In this document: positions 33,891-43,172 of the stretch, piece after piece | How positions within the stretch are numbered: the stretch's first letter is position 1 | Layout of the letters: each line of letters begins with the position of its first letter | DNA from: Enterovirga aerilata | GTDB taxonomy: Bacteria; Pseudomonadota; Alphaproteobacteria; Rhizobiales; Beijerinckiaceae | Reading direction: 5' to 3' | Assembly: GCF_013044135.1 (NCBI RefSeq) | Contig: NZ_JABEPP010000007.1 | Coordinates: forward strand, 248,001 to 312,000 | DNA: 64,000 nucleotides | Made by a program: the position numbers and the translations under genes | Notes under the pieces: model-generated | The model's database searches: none | What the model was told of the DNA's origin: nothing | The model's input: the letters and a program-made list of their open reading frames with translations, nothing else

Positions 33891-34930
33891 CCGAGCGGAT
33901 CACCATTCGCCGCCCGGACGACTGGCACGTCCACTTCCGGGACGGTGCCATGATGAAGGCCTGCCTGCCGGAAACCGCGCGGGTGTTCGGGCGCGCGATC
34001 GCGATGCCGAATCTCACCCCACCCGTCAGGACCGCCGCCGATGCGGTCGCCTATCGCGAGCGGCTGCGCGCCGCCCGTCCGGCCGGCTCGTCATTCGAGC
34101 CCCTGATGACCTGCTACCTGACGCACGACACCGATCCGGACGACGTGGAGCGCGGGTTCCGCGAAGGCGTCTTCACCGCCCTGAAGCTCTATCCGGCGCA
34201 CGCGACGACCAATGCGGCCGAGGGCGTCACCGACCTGAACAAGCTCGATCGGGTCTTCGAGCGGGCGGAGAAGATCGGCCTGCCGCTCTCCATGCACGGG
34301 GAGGAGGTCGATCCCGATATCGACATCTTCGACCGCGAAGCGGTCTTCATCGACCGCCGGCTCGGGCCCCTGACGGAGAAGTTCCCGGGGCTCAAGATGA
34401 TCCTGGAGCATCTGACGACAGCCGTCGCCGTGGACTTCGTCCGGGCCAGGTTTCCGCAGGTCGCGGGCACGATCACGGCCCATCACCTGGAGCTCACGCG
34501 CACGGACATGCTCGGCCACGGCATGCGGCCGGATTTCTACTGCATGCCGGTCGCCAAGACGGAGCGCGACCGCCGCGCGATCGTCGCGGCCGCCGTGTCC
34601 GGCGAGGCCTGCTACTTCCTCGGCTCCGATTCCGCGCCGCACCCGCTCGCCCGCAAGCGCGCCATTCCGGCGGCGGCCGGCATCTTCTCGGCGCCGACCG
34701 CCATCGAGATCTATGCCGACGTCTTCGATCGCGAAGGCGCGCTGGACAGGCTGGAAGCCTTCGCGTCGCTGAACGGCCCGCGCCACTACGGGATCGCCCC
34801 GAACGAGGGGACGATCACGCTGGAGCGCGTGGCCTGGACCCCGCCCGAGACGCTCCCGGTGGACGGGCCCGAGGCGTGCATTCCGGTCTATCGCGGCGGC
34901 GGGCGCCTGAATTGGCGCGTCGCGGCCTGA
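33887..34930 (+). CDS. pyrC: Dihydroorotase
   Basis: A 347-residue class II dihydroorotase that closes carbamoyl-aspartate to dihydroorotate. The metal ligands line up with the E. coli enzyme: His14 and His16 ([10 protein letters not shown]), the carboxylated Lys100 (ALKLYPA), His137, His175 and Asp248 (LGSDSAPH). The GTG start overlaps the pyrF stop. pyrE follows 21 bp later. Confidence 0.95.
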   Translation: MTERITIRRPDDWHVHFRDGAMMKACLPETARVFGRAIAMPNLTPPVRTAADAVAYRERLRAARPAGSSFEPLMTCYLTHDTDPDDVERGFREGVFTALKLYPAHATTNAAEGVTDLNKLDRVFERAEKIGLPLSMHGEEVDPDIDIFDREAVFIDRRLGPLTEKFPGLKMILEHLTTAVAVDFVRARFPQVAGTITAHHLELTRTDMLGHGMRPDFYCMPVAKTERDRRAIVAAAVSGEACYFLGSDSAPHPLARKRAIPAAAGIFSAPTAIEIYADVFDREGALDRLEAFASLNGPRHYGIAPNEGTITLERVAWTPPETLPVDGPEACIPVYRGGGRLNWRVAA

Positions 34931-34951
34931 GCCGAGGAGAGCGAGACGAGC

Positions 34952-35650
34952 ATGTTCCAGGGGGTGACCTTCGCCGAGAAGACGGCCGTCGCCGAGACGG
35001 TCGCCCGCATGCTGTTCGAGGTCGATGCCGTCCGCTTCATGGACGGGAAGCCTTTCACCTTCACGTCCGGCTGGGCGAGCCCGGTCTATATCGATTGCCG
35101 GCGCCTGATCTCCTTTCCGCGGGTGCGCGGCACGCTGATGGATCTCGGCGCCTCGCTCGTCTGCCGCGAGGCGGGGTTCGAGCGTTTCGACGCGGTGGCG
35201 GGCGGCGAGACGGCCGGGATCCCCTTCGCGGCCTGGATGGCCGATCGGCTGCAGCTTCCGATGCAATATGTGCGCAAGAAGCCGAAGGGATTCGGGCGCA
35301 ACGCCCAGATCGAGGGGCATGTCGCCGAGGGCCAGCGCGTGCTGCTGGTCGAGGACCTCGCGACGGACGGCCGGAGCAAGCTCCTGTTCGCGAAAGCGCT
35401 GCGCGAGGCGGGCTGCAGCGTCGACCATCTGTTCGTGATCTTCTACTACGCGATCTTCAAGGAATCTCCCAAGTATCTGGCCGACATTGGTCTTTCGATG
35501 CATCACCTCGCCACCTGGTGGGACGTGCTGGCCGTGGCGAAGGCCGGCGGGCGCTTCGAGCCTGCCGTGCTGGGCGAGGTCGAGAGCTTCCTGCACGACC
35601 CCGCAGGCTGGTCGAAGGCGAATGGCGGGATCGACAGGACGCCGGAGTGA
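34952..35650 (+). CDS. pyrE: Orotate phosphoribosyltransferase
   Basis: Attaches PRPP to orotate to give OMP. The 232-residue product has the PRPP-binding loop [14 protein letters not shown], the [16 protein letters not shown] hood and [10 protein letters not shown]. It lies between pyrC and pyrD, so three consecutive steps of the pathway are made from one transcript. The C-terminus (residues 195-232) extends past the core fold. Confidence 0.94.
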   Translation: MFQGVTFAEKTAVAETVARMLFEVDAVRFMDGKPFTFTSGWASPVYIDCRRLISFPRVRGTLMDLGASLVCREAGFERFDAVAGGETAGIPFAAWMADRLQLPMQYVRKKPKGFGRNAQIEGHVAEGQRVLLVEDLATDGRSKLLFAKALREAGCSVDHLFVIFYYAIFKESPKYLADIGLSMHHLATWWDVLAVAKAGGRFEPAVLGEVESFLHDPAGWSKANGGIDRTPE

Positions 35651-35666
35651 CGGCACCCCCACCGCC

Positions 35667-36731
35667 ATGCTCGACACTGTCTACCGGGCGCTGAAGCCCG
35701 GCCTCCGCCATCTCGACCCGGAGACGGCCCACCGGCTCGCCGTGAAGGCGCTGGCCTGCGGCCTGCCCCTTGTTCGCCCGGCTGCGGACGACACGATCCT
35801 CGCCTGCCGGGTCTTCGGGCTCGGCATGCCGAATCCGATCGGCCTGGCGGCCGGCTTCGACAAGAACGGCGAGGTGCCCGGCGCGCTGCTCCGCATCGGC
35901 TTCGGCCATGTGGAGATCGGCACCGTCACGCCGCAGCCGCAGCCGGGCAATCCCCGCCCGCGCCTGTTCCGGCTGTCCGAGGACGAGGCCGTCATCAACC
36001 GCTACGGCTTCAACAGCGAGGGGCTCGAGCCGCTGCTCCGCCGCATGGCCGCCCGGAGGGGACAGGGAGGGACGGTCGGGATCAATGTCGGCAAGAACAA
36101 GGAGACGGCGGACGAGGTCGCCGACTTCGTCACCGGCATCCGGGCCGCCGCCCCCTTCGCCGGATACCTCGTCATCAATGTCTCGTCCCCGAACACGCCC
36201 GGGCTGCGCGATCTGCAGCGGCGGGAGAGCATGGAGCGGCTTCTTCGCGCCGCGCTCCAGGCCCGCGCGGAGGCGGTCTCCGGCCCGGCACCGCCTCTCC
36301 TCGTGAAGCTCGCGCCCGATCTCGACGGCGAGGGCCTGGCGGATGCCGCCGAAGTCGCGCTTTCGACCGGGATCGACGGGCTGATCATGGGCAATACCAC
36401 GATCTCCCGCCCGCCGTCGCTCAGGAGCCGTCACCGGAGCGAGGCGGGGGGGCTCTCGGGAAGGCCGCTCTTCGAGCTTTCGACGCGGCGCCTGGGCGAG
36501 CTCTACCGCCTGACCGGCGGCCGCATTCCGCTCGTCGGGGTCGGAGGAGTGGCATCGGGGAAGGACGCCTATGCCAAGATCCGCGCCGGCGCCTCGCTCG
36601 TGCAGCTCTACAGCGCCCTGGTCTTCGAGGGGCCGGGTCTGGTCGGGCGCATCAAGCGCGACCTCGCCGGTCTCCTCAGGCGTGACGGGTGGGCCTCCGT
36701 CGCCGAGGCGGTCGGGGCCGACCACCGCTGA
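35667..36731 (+). CDS. pyrD: Dihydroorotate dehydrogenase, quinone-linked (class 2)
   Basis: A 354-residue membrane-associated flavoenzyme oxidising dihydroorotate to orotate with quinone. The N-terminal helices (LDTVYRALKPGLRHLDPETA) are the class 2 quinone tunnel. The catalytic Ser lies in INVSSPNTPGLRDLQ, and FMN motifs include GLAAGFDKNGE, LIMGNTT and GVGGVASGKDAY. It closes the pyr cluster; its stop is 6 bp from the convergent hutI stop. Confidence 0.95.
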   Translation: MLDTVYRALKPGLRHLDPETAHRLAVKALACGLPLVRPAADDTILACRVFGLGMPNPIGLAAGFDKNGEVPGALLRIGFGHVEIGTVTPQPQPGNPRPRLFRLSEDEAVINRYGFNSEGLEPLLRRMAARRGQGGTVGINVGKNKETADEVADFVTGIRAAAPFAGYLVINVSSPNTPGLRDLQRRESMERLLRAALQARAEAVSGPAPPLLVKLAPDLDGEGLADAAEVALSTGIDGLIMGNTTISRPPSLRSRHRSEAGGLSGRPLFELSTRRLGELYRLTGGRIPLVGVGGVASGKDAYAKIRAGASLVQLYSALVFEGPGLVGRIKRDLAGLLRRDGWASVAEAVGADHR

Positions 36732-36737
36732 GGGCGG

Positions 36738-37952
36738 TCAGGGCTGGTCGGTCCGGCCGGCGAAGACGCGCCGCCAGAGCGGGTTGAACCCCATGCGGTA
36801 GACGAGCTCCGCCGGTCGCTCGACCTCCCAGATCGCGAGGTCGCACCACTTGCCTTCCGTGAGCGTCCCGACCTCGTCCGCCATCCCGAGCGCGCGCGCG
36901 GCCTCGCGCGTGACCCCGGCGACGATCTCCTCCACGGTCAGCCGGAACAGCGTCGCGGCCATGTTCATGGCGAGGAGAAGCGACGTGAGGGGCGATGTGC
37001 CCGGGTTGCAGTCGGTCGCGACCGCGATCGGCACGCCATGCCGGCGGAAGGCCTCGACGGGCGGCAGCTTCGTTTCGCGGATGAAGTAGAACGCGCCCGG
37101 GAGGAGCACCGCGACGGTGCCCGCCTCCGCCATGGCGGCCGCCCCGCCCTCGCTCGTATATTCGAGGTGGTCGGCCGAGAGCGCGCCGTAGCGCGCGGCG
37201 AGCGCCGCGCCGCCGAGATCGGAGAGCTGGTCGGCATGGAGCTTGACCGGGAGCCCGGCCGCGCGGGCGGCCTCGAAGACCCGCGCCACCTCCTCCGGCG
37301 AGAATGCGATGCCCTCGCAGAAGGCATCCACCGCGTCCGCCAGGCCGCTGCCGCCGAGCTCGGTCACGGTTTCGCAGACCTCGTCGAGATAGGCGGAGCG
37401 GTCCGTCTCGCCGGGCGGCCAGGCATGGGCGCCGAGATAGGTCTTGCGGATCCGGGCGGCGCGTTCGCTGCCGAGCCGGCCCGCCGCCTGCAGCATGCGC
37501 AGCTCGCTGGCTCGCTCCAGCCCGTAGCCGGACTTGACCTCGAGCGTCGTCACGCCTTCGGCGATGAGGGCGTCGAGCCTCGGAAGGGCGGTGCGGACGA
37601 GCTCGTCCTCGCCCGCGAGCCGCGTCGCCCGGACGGTCGAGGCGATGCCGCCGCCGGCACGCGCGATCTCCTCGTAGCTCGCGCCGGCGAGCCGCAGCTC
37701 GAATTCGTGCGCGCGGTTTCCGGCATGGACGAGATGGGTGTGGCAGTCGATCAGCCCGGGCGTGATCCAGCGTCCCTCCACATCGACCCGCTCGGTCGCG
37801 TCCGCACCCGGAGGCAGCTCGGATTCGGGCCCCGCGAAGACGATCCGTCCCTCCCGCGCCGCGACCGCGCCGCGCTCGACGATCCCGATCCCCTGGCGGG
37901 CGGGATCGAGCGTCGCGAGCCGTGCGCCGCGCCAGATCGTGTCGAACCTCAT
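36738..37952 (-). CDS. hutI: Imidazolonepropionase
   Basis: Third enzyme of histidine breakdown: it opens imidazolone propionate to N-formimino-glutamate. The 404-residue amidohydrolase has metal-binding [30 protein letters not shown] and an [10 protein letters not shown] active-site Asp. It overlaps the upstream DUF3095 gene by 4 bases (ATGA at 37949-37952), so the two are translationally coupled. hutH, hutU and hutC are not in the window, so this hut gene is detached from the classic cluster. Confidence 0.93.
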   Translation of the reverse strand: MRFDTIWRGARLATLDPARQGIGIVERGAVAAREGRIVFAGPESELPPGADATERVDVEGRWITPGLIDCHTHLVHAGNRAHEFELRLAGASYEEIARAGGGIASTVRATRLAGEDELVRTALPRLDALIAEGVTTLEVKSGYGLERASELRMLQAAGRLGSERAARIRKTYLGAHAWPPGETDRSAYLDEVCETVTELGGSGLADAVDAFCEGIAFSPEEVARVFEAARAAGLPVKLHADQLSDLGGAALAARYGALSADHLEYTSEGGAAAMAEAGTVAVLLPGAFYFIRETKLPPVEAFRRHGVPIAVATDCNPGTSPLTSLLLAMNMAATLFRLTVEEIVAGVTREAARALGMADEVGTLTEGKWCDLAIWEVERPAELVYRMGFNPLWRRVFAGRTDQP

Positions 37953-39142
37953 CCCGTCCCGCCCTTGCTCTTCAGCGCGCCGGCCGCGGCTGCGTATCCG
38001 CCCGCGGCGCCGTCGACGAAGTGTATGTGATCGGAGCGGTGAATGGAGGGCGTGATGCAGGTGAGGAGGGCCGCCGCTTGCCGGTGCAGGCCGTAGCGGC
38101 AGATCCCGTCCTGCTCCGCCGCGGCGAGACGCCGCTCGATCTCGGCCGCCAGCTCCGGCCCGCAATCGAGCGTCATGCGCAGGCCGTCGTCGTATTTCCG
38201 GTAGTCGGAATTCGCGACCAGCTCCTTCAGGTAGCGCTCGGGCTGAAAGCCGCCGACCGGCAGGCGCAGCCGGAACACCAGGGTCGAGAGCGCCGTGCGG
38301 GCGAGGGTCGAGAGCCGCGCCGTCCAGAGGCTCGCGCCCGGCTTGCGCGCCGTCCTCGCCTCCAGCTCCAGGCCGCTCGGCGGCCAGCCGAGCGGCGGCC
38401 CGCCATCGGGGATGGGGCGCGCCATCTCGGGTGAGGCCTCGACGAGCGACAGGATCTCGCGGACGAGGGCGGCGTAGCGCGCGCGGTCCCCGGCCTGGGC
38501 CGGGCGCAGGATGATGGAGAGCACGAGGCCCCGCTTCGCGGGCGCGGCCTCGAACCGGCATGTGAGGCCCGTCAGGTCCGGCCGCGAGCCGGGCGGGGCG
38601 GGCTCGATGCGGAAGCGCCCGGCTTTCATCTCGGCTTCGGCCCAGGCCAGCCCGCCGCCGGAGAACATGGCGTAGTTCACGTCCGGGGAGGCGGCGAATT
38701 CCGCAACCCGGACGTCGAGGCCCGCCTGCCGGACGGCGCTCACGGGCAGGATCGCGACACGCAGCTCGAGGTCGAGTTCCTCGGCCACGAAGGTCGCGGT
38801 CGAAGCCAGCGCGGCCGTCGCGCCGGAAGCGGCCTTGCCGGGCACGGCGAACGCCGCGCCGTCGCCGCCGAACACGAAGGGAAAGCGCGTCGGCCCGAGC
38901 GCGTTCGACACGGCCGCGATCACGGCCGCCCCCGCCATGTTCACGGCCTTGTAGCGCCCGGCACCGATCGCGGCGGTGGAGTCGACCACGTCCGAGACGC
39001 CGAGCAGCCAGTCATGCGGAAGCGGCGCATAGGCCCCCTCGTCCGCGATCTCGTCGAACCGCGAGAGGACGGGAAAGGCCGGGCCGGCGCCGCTCGGCCC
39101 CAGGGCGGCGGTCGTGATCCGGCCTTGATTCGGTGGAAGCAT
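37949..39142 (-). CDS. DUF3095 protein with nucleotide-cyclase-like core
   Basis: A 397-residue protein. The region [20 protein letters not shown] followed by [14 protein letters not shown] and [10 protein letters not shown] resembles class III nucleotide cyclases. Asp51 and Asp94 sit where the metal-binding Asp pair of cyclases lies; the later Asn/Arg transition-state residues are not obvious. The C-terminal half is specific to the family. DUF3095 proteins are described as cyclase-like and their product is not established. Coupling to hutI suggests a shared role, perhaps regulation of amino-acid catabolism. It starts 53 bp from a divergent secreted-protein gene. Confidence 0.75.
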   Translation of the reverse strand: MLPPNQGRITTAALGPSGAGPAFPVLSRFDEIADEGAYAPLPHDWLLGVSDVVDSTAAIGAGRYKAVNMAGAAVIAAVSNALGPTRFPFVFGGDGAAFAVPGKAASGATAALASTATFVAEELDLELRVAILPVSAVRQAGLDVRVAEFAASPDVNYAMFSGGGLAWAEAEMKAGRFRIEPAPPGSRPDLTGLTCRFEAAPAKRGLVLSIILRPAQAGDRARYAALVREILSLVEASPEMARPIPDGGPPLGWPPSGLELEARTARKPGASLWTARLSTLARTALSTLVFRLRLPVGGFQPERYLKELVANSDYRKYDDGLRMTLDCGPELAAEIERRLAAAEQDGICRYGLHRQAAALLTCITPSIHRSDHIHFVDGAAGGYAAAAGALKSKGGTG

Positions 39143-39195
39143 GGTCGGGGTCTCGCTTCCCTCGGTCGACAGGCGCGCTTGGGGGGCCGGCAGCC

Positions 39196-39423
39196 ATGAA
39201 GACTATCTCCCGTCGGGTGCTCCTCGCCAGCGCCGCTCCGGTCCTGCTGATTTCCACGGCAGGCGAGGCTCGGCCGCGCCGGTCGGTCCCGCCGCCTGCG
39301 CTGCAGACCCCGCAGCCGGTCCGCGAGCCGGCCCGGTCCGCCGTGGTCACGGCCACCACCCCGAACGCCTCGGGCAATTTCGGCGGGCCTTCGACCGGGG
39401 GCGGCGGCGGGGGAGGGCCGTGA
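39196..39423 (+). CDS. Small exported protein with Tat-like signal and Gly-rich end
   Basis: A 75-residue protein starting MKTISRRVLLASAAPVLL. The SRR-x-LL pattern followed by a hydrophobic core resembles a Tat signal. The rest is Pro/Ala/Thr-rich and ends in GGGGGGGP. No domain is recognised. It is divergent from the DUF3095 gene. It is short, so the call is moderate. Confidence 0.5.
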   Translation: MKTISRRVLLASAAPVLLISTAGEARPRRSVPPPALQTPQPVREPARSAVVTATTPNASGNFGGPSTGGGGGGGP

Positions 39424-39646
39424 CCCGTTCCAAGCCTGGCGCGCTGGCGCGCCTGCGGCGCGATGATCCCGGAGCTGTGCCTCGCGCAATGGCGACGGGT
39501 ATGACCTTGACTCACGCCCGAATCGTGCGGAACTGCATCAAAGTTTATGCAAAGTATTCGCGTATGCGACGCGTGTTTGGAGTCGCGTTCTGGAATCGGT
39601 AACCTTGGTCGGGAGCCAACGATTCGGGATCTCGGCAGGTGAACAC

Positions 39647-39907
39647 GTGAGGACGCGGCTGAAGAATCTGGCGAAGGACCATCTGCAGCAGGCCTATTAT
39701 ATCCTGCAGGGGGACGAGGCCTTCGCGGAAGTGCGGCGGCTGATCGTCCGGACTCTGGAGGTCATAGACCGCGACCCGGAGCGCGACGTGATGGTGGGCG
39801 AGCCGCCCGCCAACCTGCTGCGCTTCCGTCCGCTCGACCGCCCCGCCAGCCTCCCGTCGGGCGCCGTCCTGATGAAGGGGCGGCGCATGAGTCTCGCGGA
39901 AGGCTAG
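39647..39907 (+). CDS. Small conserved-looking protein of unknown function
   Basis: An 86-residue soluble protein from GTG 39647, with GGCAGGTGA upstream; a TTG at 39605 would extend it by 14 residues. It is helical (LKNLAKDHLQQAYYILQGDE, then a helix ending EVIDRDPERDVM) with a polar tail. It lies behind an AT-richer stretch (39500-39600). No function is known. Confidence 0.55.
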   Translation: MRTRLKNLAKDHLQQAYYILQGDEAFAEVRRLIVRTLEVIDRDPERDVMVGEPPANLLRFRPLDRPASLPSGAVLMKGRRMSLAEG

Positions 39908-39967
39908 GATCGCGGGCGGCCCGATCCGGGCCGGTGGTCCATGATCCCGTTATCCCGCTTGGGCGGA

Positions 39968-40393
39968 TCAGATGCCCCAATAGGGCGTCGCGTTGTAGTA
40001 GCGGTGAACGTGCTCCTCCCAGTCGCGGTCGAAGGAGGGGTCGCGGCCTTCGCCCGAGCGGCGGGGCGCCTCGCGGAGCTGGTCGTCGGTGAGGTTGAGC
40101 TCGTAGGCGTCGAGCTCCGTGTTGTACTTCAGGGCCGACCACGGGATCGTGTGGTACTCCTCGCCCAGCCCGAGGAAGCCGCCGAAGCTCATCACCGCAT
40201 AGGCGACCCGGCCGGAGACCTTGTCGATCATCAGCCGCTCGATCGTGCCGATCTTGTCGCCGTTCGACCGCCGGACGGGAGTGCCCTCCACCCGGTCGCT
40301 GGCGATGAGTGAATGGGTCGAGGTGGTCTGGCGGCCCGCGGCGACATCGCCGCTCGTCTGGCCGGTGACGTAATCCGTCGTGCCGATCGCCAT
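39968..40393 (-). CDS. PRC-barrel domain protein
   Basis: A 141-residue soluble protein with a single PRC-barrel (VEGTPVRRSNGDKIGTIERL, then VAYAVMSFGGFLGLGEEYH and IPWSALKYNTE). This is the compact form used as a stress and ion-homeostasis module in alphaproteobacteria. It is preceded by an exact EcfG-type promoter (GGAAC-N16-CGTT on its strand), so it is very likely part of the general stress response. Confidence 0.9.
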   Translation of the reverse strand: MAIGTTDYVTGQTSGDVAAGRQTTSTHSLIASDRVEGTPVRRSNGDKIGTIERLMIDKVSGRVAYAVMSFGGFLGLGEEYHTIPWSALKYNTELDAYELNLTDDQLREAPRRSGEGRDPSFDRDWEEHVHRYYNATPYWGI

Positions 40394-40425
40394 CTGTTCC
40401 TCCTGCCGTCTGGTGCTCCCCGGTG

Positions 40426-40450
40426 AACGTCACGCCGTCGAGACGGTTCC
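40426..40450 (-). promoter_or_regulatory. EcfG-type promoter of the PRC-barrel gene
   Basis: On the minus strand: GGAAC (40450-40446), 16-bp spacer, CGTT (40429-40426). It ends 33 bp before the start codon of the PRC-barrel gene. Exact match to the EcfG consensus. Confidence 0.8.
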
Positions 40451-40455
40451 GGCCC

Positions 40456-40497
40456 GCGGGCGAGGCGGGCGAGGCGGGCGAGGCGGGCGAGGCGGGC
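40456..40497 (+). repeat. 9-bp tandem repeat between two divergent stress promoters
   Basis: GCGGGCGAG repeated four times and a fifth partial copy (GCGGGC), 42 bp in all. It occupies most of the space between the two -35 elements at 40450 and 40508. Confidence 0.85.
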
Positions 40498-40507
40498 TCA
40501 GGGCTCA

Positions 40508-40533
40508 GGAACTGCCCTCTCGGCCGCCACGTT
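40508..40533 (+). promoter_or_regulatory. EcfG-type promoter of the SDR gene
   Basis: GGAAC (40508-40512), 17-bp spacer, CGTT (40530-40533). It ends 26 bp before the ATG at 40560. Exact match to the EcfG consensus. Confidence 0.8.
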
Positions 40534-40559
40534 GGAGCGGCGTCCCGGGGGAGAACGTG

Positions 40560-41621
40560 ATGGCAGTCCAGCTGAAGCCTGTGCGCGACCAGGTCATCGT
40601 CCTGACCGGCGCCTCGAGCGGGATCGGGCTCGCGACGGCGCATCTCGCGGCCGAGCGCGGGGCGCGGCTCGTGCTCGTGTCGCGCAACGGCGAGGCGCTG
40701 GAGCAGCTCGCGGCCGAGATCCGGCGCGGCGGCGGCGAGGCGGTCGCGGTGGTGGCCGACGTCGCGCGGCGGGAGGATCTGGAGAAGGTCGCCGCACGGG
40801 CGCGCGAGGCCTTCGGCGGCTTCGACACCTGGGTCAACAATGCCGGCGTCTCGGTCTACGGCACGCTGGAACAGATCCCGCTCGCGGACCACCGGCGCGT
40901 CTTCGACGTCGATTACTGGGGCGTGGTCCAGGGCTCGCTGATCGCCGCGGCCGAGCTGCGCGAGCGCGGCGGCGCGATCATCAACCTCGGCAGCGTCCTG
41001 TCGGACCGTGCCCTGGTCCTGCAGGGCCCGTACTGTGCCGCCAAGCATGCCGTGAAGGCCTTCACGGATACGCTGCGGATGGAACTCGAGCATGACGGCG
41101 CGCCCGTCTCGGTCACGCTGATCAAGCCCTCGGCGATCGATACGCCCTTCTTCGAGCACGCCCGCAGCCACATCGATTCGCCCGGCATCCGCAACCCGCC
41201 GCCCGCCTACGATCCGTCCCTCGTGGCCAAGGCGATCCTGCACGCGGCCGAGACGCCGAAGCGCACCGTCGTCGTGGGCTTCGGCGGCTACGCCATCTCG
41301 CTCATGGGCGCCCATTTCCCGCGGCTCACGGACCTCCTCATGGAGGCCACCGGCTTCCAGGGCCAGAGGTCGGAGGTCCCGACCCCGCCTGCGCGGCGCG
41401 ACAACCTCTACGCTCCGCGCGAGGACGGGATGGAGCATTCCGGCCTGCCGGGCGGGCGCCGCGAGACGAGCCTCTATCTGGAGGCGCAGCTCCATCCGGT
41501 CGTGACCGCGGCCGCGATCGCCGGGGTCGCGGCGGCGATCGGCGGCATCCTCGCGGCGCGGCTCTCCCGTCCCGCCGCGCGCGACATCGAGGCCGATTAC
41601 CGCCAGGCCGGCGGAGCCTGA
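40560..41621 (+). CDS. Short-chain dehydrogenase/reductase with C-terminal membrane helix
   Basis: A 353-residue NAD(P)-dependent oxidoreductase. The nucleotide-binding site is TGASSGIG (16-23), followed by NNAG, Ser145 and the catalytic pair Tyr158/Lys162 in YCAAK. Residues about 240-310 form a long extension, and about 315-336 (VTAAAIAGVAAAIGGILAA) are a predicted transmembrane helix, so it is anchored in the membrane. It is likely a general-stress gene, judging by its EcfG-type promoter. The substrate is unknown. Confidence 0.88.
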   Translation: MAVQLKPVRDQVIVLTGASSGIGLATAHLAAERGARLVLVSRNGEALEQLAAEIRRGGGEAVAVVADVARREDLEKVAARAREAFGGFDTWVNNAGVSVYGTLEQIPLADHRRVFDVDYWGVVQGSLIAAAELRERGGAIINLGSVLSDRALVLQGPYCAAKHAVKAFTDTLRMELEHDGAPVSVTLIKPSAIDTPFFEHARSHIDSPGIRNPPPAYDPSLVAKAILHAAETPKRTVVVGFGGYAISLMGAHFPRLTDLLMEATGFQGQRSEVPTPPARRDNLYAPREDGMEHSGLPGGRRETSLYLEAQLHPVVTAAAIAGVAAAIGGILAARLSRPAARDIEADYRQAGGA

Positions 41622-41675
41622 CGCCGCGCCGATCCGCCGGATTCCGCAGCCGCCGACCCTCGGCTACATTGCGGC

Positions 41676-42581
41676 ATGCGGCTGATTCATGCGCTCGCCC
41701 TGCTGTGCTGCGTCGCCGGTCCGGCGTTCGCCCAGGATCGCGGCACGCTCCACCCCAAACCGCTGCCGCCGCTCGCGAACCCGAACGACCCCTCGACGCC
41801 CGCGAAGGAGCTGTTCGGCCGCGCAACGGCGCCGGCGCCGATGGCGGCCCGCGCGATCGGCTTCTATTCGAGGGGATGCCTTGCCGGCGCGACGGCGCTG
41901 CCCATCGACGGCCAGACCTGGCAGGTCATGCGCCTGTCGCGGAACCGGAACTGGGGCCACCCGGCGCTGATCTCCTTCCTGGAGCGCCTCTCGGCGCGCG
42001 TGCCGCGCATCAACGGCTGGCCGGGCCTCCTCGTGGGCGACATCTCGCAGCCGCGCGGCGGGCCGATGCTGACGGGCCACGCCTCGCACCAGCTCGGCCT
42101 CGATGCCGATATCTGGCTGACGCCGATGCCGAACCGGCGGCTGAGCCGGGCCGAGCGCGAGGAGATGTCGGCGACGAATCTCGTGCGGCCCGACCGGCTG
42201 GACGTCGATCCGGCGCGCTACACTCCCGCCCATCTCGCGCTGCTCAGGGCGGTGGCGCGCGAGGACGAGGTCGAGCGCATCTTCGTCAATCCGGCGATCA
42301 AGCGCGCGCTCTGCCGCGACGCCGGCCGCGACCGCGACTGGCTCGCCAAGGTCCGGCCGATGTGGGGGCACAACTACCATTTCCACATCCGCCTCGCCTG
42401 TCCGGACGGGGGCGGCAGCTGCCGCCCGCAGGAGCCGCCCCCGGGAGACGAGGGGTGCGGGGCCGAGCTCGACCGCTGGTTCACGCCGCAGATGCTGAAC
42501 CCGGTCCCCGGCAAGCCGCGGCCGCCGATGACCATGGCGGCCCTGCCGCCGGAATGCCGGCAGGTCCTGGTCGCGCCCTGA
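41676..42581 (+). CDS. mepA: Penicillin-insensitive murein endopeptidase (MepA-like)
   Basis: A 301-residue periplasmic peptidase with signal peptide (cut after AFA). It shows the MepA zinc motifs GHASHQLGLDADIW and MWGHNYHFHIRLACP, with LTGHASH-type and HxH ligands. It cuts D-Ala-meso-DAP cross-links in peptidoglycan. Two Cys pairs suggest disulfides, as in E. coli MepA. It starts 54 bp after the SDR gene and may be read through from it. Confidence 0.93.
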   Translation: MRLIHALALLCCVAGPAFAQDRGTLHPKPLPPLANPNDPSTPAKELFGRATAPAPMAARAIGFYSRGCLAGATALPIDGQTWQVMRLSRNRNWGHPALISFLERLSARVPRINGWPGLLVGDISQPRGGPMLTGHASHQLGLDADIWLTPMPNRRLSRAEREEMSATNLVRPDRLDVDPARYTPAHLALLRAVAREDEVERIFVNPAIKRALCRDAGRDRDWLAKVRPMWGHNYHFHIRLACPDGGGSCRPQEPPPGDEGCGAELDRWFTPQMLNPVPGKPRPPMTMAALPPECRQVLVAP

Positions 42582-42596
42582 AGCGCGTGTCGCCGT

Positions 42597-43172
42597 TCAG
42601 AGATGCGGCTGGGGCGGCGCTCCCGGCTGGGCCTTGCCGTGGCCGCCCTCGCCCAGCCGGTCCGTCAGCGCGAAGACGAGCCCGGAGATCACGAACACGA
42701 CGTGCAGCCCGACATACCAGGCGACCTCCCGGTCCGAGATGTTCTTCAGATCCATGAAGATCTTGAGGAGCTGGATGGCCGAGATCGCCACGATGGACGA
42801 CATGAGCTTGAGCTTCAGCCCCGTGAAGTCGATCTTCGACATCCATTCGGGCCAGTCGCGCGTCTGCGCCATGTCGATCTTCGAGACGAAATTCTCGTAG
42901 CCCGAGAAGACCACGATGACGACGAGCGAGCCCGTGAAGGTGAGGTCGACGAGCGTGAGCACGCCCAGGATGATGTCGGCCTCCGTCGCCCGGAACGGGT
43001 GGGCGACGAAATGGACGAGCTCCTGCAGGAATTTCAGGAGCAGAACGACCAGCGCGACGACGAGGCCGACATAGAACGGGGCCAGCAGCCAGCGGCTCGA
43101 GAAGATGACCGTCTCGACGACGCGCTCGGCCAGCGGGCCCCTGCCGTTCCGCTCCTGCACCGCCTCGTCCAT
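42597..43172 (-). CDS. UPF0114 family membrane protein (YqhA-like)
   Basis: A 191-residue inner-membrane protein with three to four helices. The family pattern is SSRWLLAPFYVGLVVAL, then ILGVLTLVDLTFTGSLVVIV, and SGYENFVSKID. The function is unknown; the family is widely conserved. The start at 43172 overlaps the msrA stop (TGATG), so it is coupled to msrA. An upstream extension is possible but lacks hydrophobic residues. Confidence 0.85.
   Translation of the reverse strand: MDEAVQERNGRGPLAERVVETVIFSSRWLLAPFYVGLVVALVVLLLKFLQELVHFVAHPFRATEADIILGVLTLVDLTFTGSLVVIVVFSGYENFVSKIDMAQTRDWPEWMSKIDFTGLKLKLMSSIVAISAIQLLKIFMDLKNISDREVAWYVGLHVVFVISGLVFALTDRLGEGGHGKAQPGAPPQPHL

Noticed and set aside
39507-39512. 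TTGACT as a -35 box for the 39647 gene
   Set aside because: No acceptable -10 hexamer at 16-18 bp.
40380-40559. N-terminal extension of the SDR through the 9-bp repeats (RGGRGG)
   Set aside because: It would place an Arg/Gly repeat before the Rossmann fold, and the EcfG promoter lies inside it; ATG 40560 fits the fold and the promoter.
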